From Candolleomyces eurysporus (taxonomy: Eukaryota; Basidiomycota; Agaricomycetes; Agaricales; Psathyrellaceae), in assembly GCA_027579435.1 (NCBI GenBank), contig JANBPK010000074.1, forward strand, positions 1-14,145: DNA of 14,145 nucleotides. The letters run 5' to 3'. The notes under the pieces are model-generated. The model searched no databases, was not told the origin of the DNA, and was given only the letters and a program-made list of their open reading frames with translations. Of the stretch, positions 8,160 through 14,145 are shown one piece after another. The translations under genes were made by a program, and so were the position numbers. The number at the start of each line of letters is the position of its first letter. Positions within the stretch are counted from its first letter, which is position 1.

Positions 8160-10284
8160 GGTAGCTGGGCAGCTAAAGGTCGCATAGCCGGCTGTAGGTT
8201 GAAAATGACGACGCCTCAGCGAAGAATAGGAAATGAGACGAGACACGCACGTTTAGATCCAGCATGTCCCCAAACAAAGATTGCGAGTGTCTTCAGCTAG
8301 ATAGGGGCGGTATCGATGATGAGAGCGAATGAGGATAGGAATGGGAGGGAGATAAAAGTTCGAAGGAATCGGAACATGAGTCAATCGTTGTACGAGCCTC
8401 CGAATAAGCCTCAAGCAAGGTTCAACGACTGATTTCTTCCTTCGCTCGAAAGTTTAACCGGTTGAATTAGGTTTGGTTTAGGTAAGTAGAAGCAGAGAGC
8501 TATGGGATGAGATTAGCGGAGCAGTATAAGGACAGCCATAGAGTAATGCGAATAACAGAAACTAAAACATACGCGATAAATAAAACTCTCGCGGATCCAA
8601 CCTCTCCCATCAAGTCGGCCCGTTGAACTCCAGCGCTTGACCCATACTATCTCGAGCTAACTATGTCGTATCAAGTAGGAAGAACCTCGCCACTTCCGTA
8701 GTGTAGGGTCTCCGGTGAGTCGACGTTGCAGAACTAGGTGGCAAAGAGCAGGAATCGTGGGAATACTCGCGGTCCAGTTGAGGCGACCGATCCCCATTAT
8801 TGATTCTGTGCCGCTGCCACAGCTTTCTTTTTTACTACTCTGTAGACAAAAGCAGGGACAATATATTGATGATTTCAACTAAGCACCTACCCCAATGTCA
8901 CACGCTCGTTGATACACAATACCGAAGCGCCAGACTACGACCTTCCGGCCTCCAGCGAAATAGAGATTCGATCCGGATTACAATAATAAGCTAGGTAGAT
9001 ACACAGTACACCAGTAATGACCCTCTGATGCTTTTGAGAAAGTAATCGGCAGATGATAATGCAATCTTTGGGTAGATTATAGCCGTCCTAGGTGCTCGAG
9101 TCTCAAATTGAGCCGCAGGATTTTCGTTGTCCAATTCTATAGGACCAGGCATTGACACAAGGGCGTCAGAGCCTTCTTTCTACTCCCAGCTATACTGTGA
9201 TTGGTCGTTCGTAGCCTAATGGGTCCCTGTCATGGAACACTCAAACGTGAGGCGGTTCTCTCAGCTTGGGTTTGATGATGACATGCTGTCTGTACTCCTC
9301 CTTATTGGTTCGGATAACGTGAAGTGACAAGCTTGGCTGACGCTCTTGGAGAAACCTTGTGTCGCTTTTAACCATTGCGCTTGGAATCCGACCTTTCCGA
9401 TGGTTTTTCAACGTGTCATACGGGTGTCACACAGGTGCCAGGGTATGAATGAAATGAGATCTGGCAGGGTCGATGGTGGTTTTGTTGCAGCTATCGTATC
9501 AGACAGAAAGAAAGAACGTTTCAAGTATTCAATCGGAACGGCCTGTCTAAAGCGCGTGAGCCAGTCGACGAGTATGATACAAGGGAAACGGTCGACGATA
9601 GCGAAAGCTAACGGTGCCTGTGGATGTGGTCAGTGAAATCCTGTCAACGGACGAACATTCCGCGCTTCCGTGACTACGCGGGATGCGCACCACTTTTGTC
9701 TCCTCACTAACGATTTCCCTTTGTTTCGGAGTATGCTGGNTTTTTTTTGAATACCAGAGCCTGACTACGAACTCGTTTGAGTACTTTATGAGAGGCTAGA
9801 TGAAATTTCCTTCGGGAGGCACGACACCCCGAAGGAGTACGTCTTACTCAGTCTCGCTCGGCCTGGATGTGTCTCATTTTTGTGCTTGACTATGAGCTTA
9901 TAGAACTGCAGTCCAAGGAGAAGGGCGCGGTGATCAGGGAAGGTCAGGACTATGAGTGAGTAACGATCAGTTGCTCGAGACCTTTTTGCCTTACCTCAAT
10001 CGACAGTGCTACTGTACTTCGATGCAATGAAACGGACAGCTCGGCGCTCTTCCTAACTTAGTCTGCTAGACATGATTCACGCACCTTTTCGATGACGGGC
10101 ACGTTACAACAAGAGAATTTTATCGTTGCTCGCTTTGATTGAATAACAGTATTTCGCTGATTCATTTTCGGTACCAGCATTGCCGTTTCATGTAGACTGC
10201 TGTAGGCAGGCAGTATACGACCCTTTTAACAACTGTCCACGATTAGGGACTTTCAGTGAGGGCTAGGTTTGTGATATTGGACCC
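8160..10284. other. Gene-free interval
   Basis: No gene, RNA or mobile element is recognised. The longest frame (96 codons, plus strand from 9346) has no motif. A 9-bp perfect inverted repeat with an 11-nt loop lies at 9808-9836 (TCCTTCGGG / CCCGAAGGA). An N at 9740 sits next to a run of Ts. Composition is more AT-rich and less ordered than in the flanking remnants. Confidence 0.5.
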
Positions 10285-10833
10285 TCATGACTCCTCTCCC
10301 GAGCCGAAGCTCTCTTCAGCTCCCAGCGAGGATTCATGATCTTGCGTGCTCGGCACCAAACAAACTAGAGGCCGTCGATGGACCGGAGCTTGCATCGCCG
10401 TCAAGGAGAGCTCAGGTCCACTGCTGTGTGAGCTGTCATAATAAATAACCTTTTCCTCGTCAAGATTGGAGATGAGAATGACTTTTGAAATTCGATGCTC
10501 TAGATCCGAGACTGGAGGATCTGTGACCGATAACGCTGTATACCACATAAATCCGTTTAAAGACCGTAAGTACTGGTTTCCAGCAATATCGACTATTGGA
10601 ATATCTTCCTTGCCCAGGTAGAGGCTTCTAAAGTTTAACGGGATAACGGCGTGCGTGGAGATGAGGATCACAGGGAGGTTCCGAGAATTCACGTTCTCAT
10701 TACCGGTAGACTTGGACGCAGGGATGTGATCTCTTTGAAAGTCCAATGCTGCCACGTCGACCTCAAGACCCCTTAGAAACGGAGCCGCGCCCTCACCGCA
10801 TGCGTTATTCCTTGTATAAGTGCCCTCTCGAAC
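10285..10833 (-). CDS. Unassigned open frame, possible terminal exon
   Basis: An uninterrupted minus-strand frame of about 183 codons is the longest in the 8-13.5 kb interval. It has no ATG near its 5' end; a TGA lies immediately upstream and the first Met is the one in SLNGFMWYTAL, so it could only be a 3' exon or a decayed gene. The composition looks protein-like. It has alternating hydrophobic segments (PVILISTHAVIPLNF, IPIVDIAGNQYLRSLNG, SKVILISNLDEEKVIYYD) and an acidic, Ser-rich end (SSLGAEESFGSGEES) before TGA. No signal peptide, membrane segment, metal-binding cluster or known catalytic motif is visible. I do not recognise the family. Neighbouring minus-strand frames at 11038-11277 and 11628-11894 also look loosely protein-like, but I could not join them by convincing introns. 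Confidence 0.3.
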   Translation of the reverse strand, partial: VREGTYTRNNACGEGAAPFLRGLEVDVAALDFQRDHIPASKSTGNENVNSRNLPVILISTHAVIPLNFRSLYLGKEDIPIVDIAGNQYLRSLNGFMWYTALSVTDPPVSDLEHRISKVILISNLDEEKVIYYDSSHSSGPELSLTAMQAPVHRRPLVCLVPSTQDHESSLGAEESFGSGEES

Positions 10834-10839
10834 CAATCA

Positions 10840-13563
10840 CGCTCCTGTTCACATTGACAGTTCCGTCTACTGATTTCTCCGCCTTTGACCGCTCGGAAGG
10901 TATAGCCATGATCATAAGCCCTGAACTTCCATACTCGTATCGTTACTCCACTCGACCACGAGACCTTGCCGTACCCACCGTGCACCACCGAATGGTCGAC
11001 TTCTTACCTAGAAAGGACTAGCTCCTCTGTCGGGCTTCTATTCAGAAAAATCGTTGGGGATGGGGGCTATGTCTATGTCATCTCCCCCATTCCTTCCGGT
11101 GAATACAAACTCGTTTTTGGTAGTCGCAAAGGATTGGATAAGGCAAGTCGAGATGTCAAGATGGTGTATGACGATGTCAAACTGTGACTTGTGTACTGGC
11201 CGTTTCCAACAGCGAGGCCTCATTTGGGCATGGCAGCGCCCAAGAAGCTCATTGACATTGCTACTTTCGATCGACAATGGAGCTCAATCGAGCTCCGGAA
11301 TGATTCATCGTGAAGTGCAGTGAATAACAAGGAGAGCTCCCAATGCGCCGCTCGTAGTAAGTCGTTGCCATTGAACGGAGCGATATCGGAAGCTTTTGCG
11401 TTGAGTGTTCCGTTGGTGTACTCCCAAGCAGTCGGTTCAAAGAGTCCTGGAGCGCAGTGGTCACTCCGTTCGGAGCAAGTACCTGCTGCGTTGAGGGAGA
11501 ACCATATGACGACAGTGGGGATTTACACCACTTTGAAGTTCCTCATCAAGCCCAGTGATAACGAACAGACCCCTTCGTGCTCAGAGAAGGTCACACGCAC
11601 CGGAGGATTTACTTTTCCCCCTCAAAGTCACGATAAGAGTGGAGCAGAAGCTGGACTGCAGGAAAAATAGTTGGTAGCCCTCGATGAGGTTTTGGATTGA
11701 ATAGTTTGATGCTGGGGAAGACCCCTACCAAGCTCAACCATCCTTGAGTCCAGCCAAGCACACGATGTCGTCCTCCGAACCTCGGCCTTGTTTGATAATG
11801 CGCTGTAGAGTTTAATTCCCACTGGTCGTTGAAATTCGGACAAATCGTCTCCAATGAACTCCTCAGATTCGTCGAAATCGCTCACCCAAGCCAAAATCGG
11901 AAGAACGAGAAGTCAACTGTGGCGTGGAGCGCATCTCCACTCACTTCTTTCCTTCCAATGCTTCAGGTCGAAAGGCATCCAAAAATACAATTGGCACAAC
12001 TTGAGACTTTGGAGCAAACAAGGACTGTCGAACGCTGCGTGAAATTGGAGTAAGTCTTGCTAGAGGAATCAAGGATCTGGTTCGCAGGAGCTTTGCATCA
12101 TTCAGGCAACATTGTCGTCTCAACCCGTGCCTAATGTATTTTATTAAAAGCGAGTTGCTCTACCTTCAATTTGCCGTATATTTGTCCCTCAATGCTATCT
12201 CAATTGGCGACTCGGGCTACACGATACATAGTGAACCTATCCGGGAGCCTTTCAATGTATCACCGCTACTATCCAAGCACGCGGATTGTTTTTGATGCGA
12301 CCGTGAAACCATAACCAATAATGAATCTCAAAGTACTCAAGTACCAGTAACATATCCTCAATTTGTCCTGGACTCGGTATGTGCGACGGCGAGTCGCTCT
12401 TGTCGATACGCGGACCCCGACGTCAAAATCCTTGTCCTAGTCGGACAAGGAGCATTACTCTGAATCGGTCCCTTGGGTTGCCCGAGAGAACCTTTGCAGT
12501 ACGCACTATTAGCGACTTTCACGTTCTAGTTGTGGATCTTGAACAGACTACCTAAATCTGTCGTATAATCGCTACAGCTTTCCATCTCGAACCCAATCTC
12601 CGTCCCACTAGTAAACCCGACGGACCAACCCGACTCTCCCCGACCCCGACCCCGGCGGGTCTCGCTGAGTCTACGTCATGGCTAGTGCCCACGCACGGAC
12701 CACGGGCGAACGCATGCGTGCCTATCAGAACGCACAACACCCGTTGAAGAAGGCGCCGGATCTCAACAGCTTTCGTAGAGCGCTCGTTCGTAGATCCATG
12801 GCGACTAGCTTCCATTCTACAATGCGACAGATGGGTGATGATCAGAAAATTTGACCTGCAAACGTACGCCAATGTTCTCGAACTCGCTCTGTCGCCTCAG
12901 TTGAAATCGAGTGAGAATATGAAAAGCCAATTCTATTGCCAATAAAGCGCTAACTATACAACTAGTAAGTAGTACACGAAGAAAGAAAAGAATAATCATA
13001 GAAGTAGTATGGGGGGGTATGCCGAATCTCGATCGGAGCAGAACTAATTATCATAACCTATCAATAGTCAGAGAGAGATGCAGTAGAGAAATGCGACGTA
13101 TGTATGGTGTGTATGGTGCATGTGTGAAATAGATACGATATGCAATGCGAGAGAGGACGGGAAAAGAGACGGGTAGAGTACAACTGGAAGAAGAAGAAAA
13201 GGAAAAAAAGAAAACTATTGCGTGAGTAGGAGATGTGCGTTTTGTGATTGTTACAGAAGAAACCCCAAAATCAGAGAACGAGGAGAAAAAGAAGACGAGG
13301 GAGTTAGGGTGGAGTAAAGTACACATTGTTCCGAGCGAGCGAGCGAAAAAGAAAACACAGCCAGCGAGCGAGCGTTGTACAGTTGCAGTCGAGGGAGCAA
13401 ATGAAAAAATGAAAGGCGATGACGGATGATGCGAAAAGCGGCCGGCCTTTTGAAGTGGGGAAGGGGTCGTAAGGGGTCGTAGAAGGAGTCGTAAACAGGG
13501 TTTTCGAATGGGGACGGAAGCCGTTTGCGCAAACTCGCCATCGGAATGAAAGGGTGGGGACCT
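10840..13563. other. Interval without a supported gene
   Basis: Overlapping short frames occur on both strands with no recognisable domain. A perfect 9-bp hairpin with a 5-nt loop lies at 12429-12451 (TCCTTGTCC / GGACAAGGA). A GC-rich patch with repeated CCGAC words occupies about 12600-12670. From about 12960 to 13440 the plus strand is strongly purine-rich (GAAGAAGAAGAAAAGG at about 13187, GAGCGAGCGAGCG blocks near 13335 and 13365). The 13440-13560 part is probably the 3' untranslated and terminator region of the minus-strand gene that ends at 13564. A GGGGTCGTA-type word repeats three times at about 13464-13495. Confidence 0.45.
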
Positions 13564-14145
13564 CTAAGCCGCACAAGCGACCACCTGGCTCAACCCACTC
13601 GGGACGTACGGCTTCTTGCCACCGACAGGGGATGGCACGCGCCTCCTGGGCCGCCCAACTGCATGCACTCGGTTCAACAGAATACCAGCGACGAGCTTCG
13701 CCTTTGCATCCTTGTCGTACAGGAACCGGTTCTGCTGCTGCTGCGTCGGAGCCGGGGTGGGTGCGGGAGGCGAAGGGGTACGGCGAACCTGGGCAGGAAC
13801 GGGTGCGGGTGGTGGTGGGCTGGTCCGTCGAACCTGGACCTGGGGCTGCGACGATGCGCCAGACCCGCCTTCACCATCGTACTCCTCAAACTCGTAGCGG
13901 CCCCTGGAAGCGGGCGAATTCGAGCGCCAAATCTCGGTGGGAGCCTCGACGAACGACGACGGGGCGTGCCTCGGCCTCTGGTTGTTGAATCCACTGCCAG
14001 CGGGGGTGGGGACCAGCGTAGTAGGCTCCTCGATTTTGACGGCGGGGAGGAAGGTAGTTGGACGGCTTCTGCTGGTAGATGTGGTGGGGCTGGACGGCGT
14101 ACTGGTGGTGGTGGACAGGAGGCGGAAGGCTGGCAGCGGCGAGTC
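13564..14145 (-). CDS. Proline-rich protein with conserved-looking C-terminal block (3' part, open at window edge)
   Basis: An uninterrupted minus-strand frame of 193 codons plus TAG (13564-13566) enters from the right edge, so the start lies outside the window. From the window edge inward it has a Ser/Thr/Pro-rich stretch (1-30), PAVKIEEPTTLVPTP (35-49), an acidic patch YEFEEYDGEG (84-93) and two VRRTxxPP proline-rich units (105-131). QQQQ lies at 135-138. The C-terminal block (139-193) contains RFLYDKDAKAKLVAGILLNR, HAVGRPRRR, GGKKPYVPSGLS and VVACAA. This last block looks folded and conserved, and resembles C-termini I recall from uncharacterised basidiomycete proteins. Function is unknown; an N-terminal nucleic-acid-binding domain outside the window is possible but not shown. 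GC-rich third positions and the absence of stops mark it as an intact gene, in contrast to everything telomere-proximal. An alternative frame, open from the edge to about 13890, also reads plausibly, so the first part could include an intron. Confidence 0.7.
   Translation of the reverse strand, partial: DSPLPAFRLLSTTTSTPSSPTTSTSRSRPTTFLPAVKIEEPTTLVPTPAGSGFNNQRPRHAPSSFVEAPTEIWRSNSPASRGRYEFEEYDGEGGSGASSQPQVQVRRTSPPPPAPVPAQVRRTPSPPAPTPAPTQQQQNRFLYDKDAKAKLVAGILLNRVHAVGRPRRRVPSPVGGKKPYVPSGLSQVVACAA

Noticed and set aside
9346..9636. Plus-strand 96-codon frame and a minus-strand reading (AIVDRFPCIILVDW) resembling retroelement integrase wording
   Set aside because: The minus frame has a stop directly upstream and lacks a DDE spacing, an HHCC cluster or flanking LTRs. 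The resemblance is too short to call a mobile element.
9808..9836. 9-bp perfect hairpin TCCTTCGGG / CCCGAAGGA with 11-nt loop
   Set aside because: About one such stem is expected by chance in 14 kb when loops up to about 15 nt are allowed; there is no T tract, gene end or partner site to give it a role.
12429..12451. 9-bp perfect hairpin with 5-nt loop (TCCTTGTCC / GGACAAGGA)
   Set aside because: Close to chance expectation and isolated from any supported gene.
12580..12660. GGTTCGAGA word on the minus strand, considered as a tRNA B-box
   Set aside because: The following bases do not fit the T-loop consensus, and no A-box or acceptor stem can be paired.
13554..13988. Plus-strand 144-codon frame and a 106-codon minus frame at 13674-13994
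   Set aside because: Both are shadows of the uninterrupted minus-strand frame 13564-14145, which has better composition and a conserved-looking C-terminus.
84..14145. Telomere-linked RecQ-type helicase, commonly found in fungal subtelomeres
   Set aside because: No Walker A/GKS, DEAH or helicase C-terminal motif is seen in any frame I read.

Overview
This is the left end of a fungal chromosome. It opens with about 14 TTAGGG-type telomere units in the orientation expected of a true chromosome end, followed by about 13 kb of subtelomere and then one good coding region running off the right edge. Short spliceosomal introns (GTGAGT/GTACGT donors, roughly 50-190 nt) and the recognisable protein families point to a basidiomycete, most likely an Agaricomycete. 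The families are a NIMA/NEK kinase tail, an expanded 'RxLCxxC' protein family and a pepsin-like aspartic protease. I cannot name a genus.

Layout. 1-83: telomere. 84-825: nothing recognised. 826-2482 (minus): C-terminal coiled-coil and tail of a NIMA/NEK-like kinase, with no kinase domain and a frameshift. 2571-2789 (minus): short remnant of the Cys-x2-Cys family. About 3015-3265: GTC-rich minisatellite with a 34-37 bp period. 3270-4880: nothing recognised. 4884-6780 (minus): two tandem, differently damaged copies of an A1-family aspartic protease gene. 6800-8154 (minus): remains of a coiled-coil gene. 8160-13560: mostly non-coding or decayed, with one 183-codon open frame at 10285-10833. 13564-14145 (minus): intact 3' part of a proline-rich protein with a conserved-looking C-terminus, open at the window edge.

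Every recognisable gene or remnant lies on the minus strand, so all point toward the telomere. The region reads as a subtelomeric graveyard of truncated, duplicated and frameshifted pieces, not as a working pathway. The three N bases sit in or beside short homopolymer or low-quality stretches, so some single-base frameshifts could be consensus errors. The truncations (no kinase domain, no second protease lobe) cannot be explained that way. I found no convincing new system; the tandem protease pair is the most informative structure.
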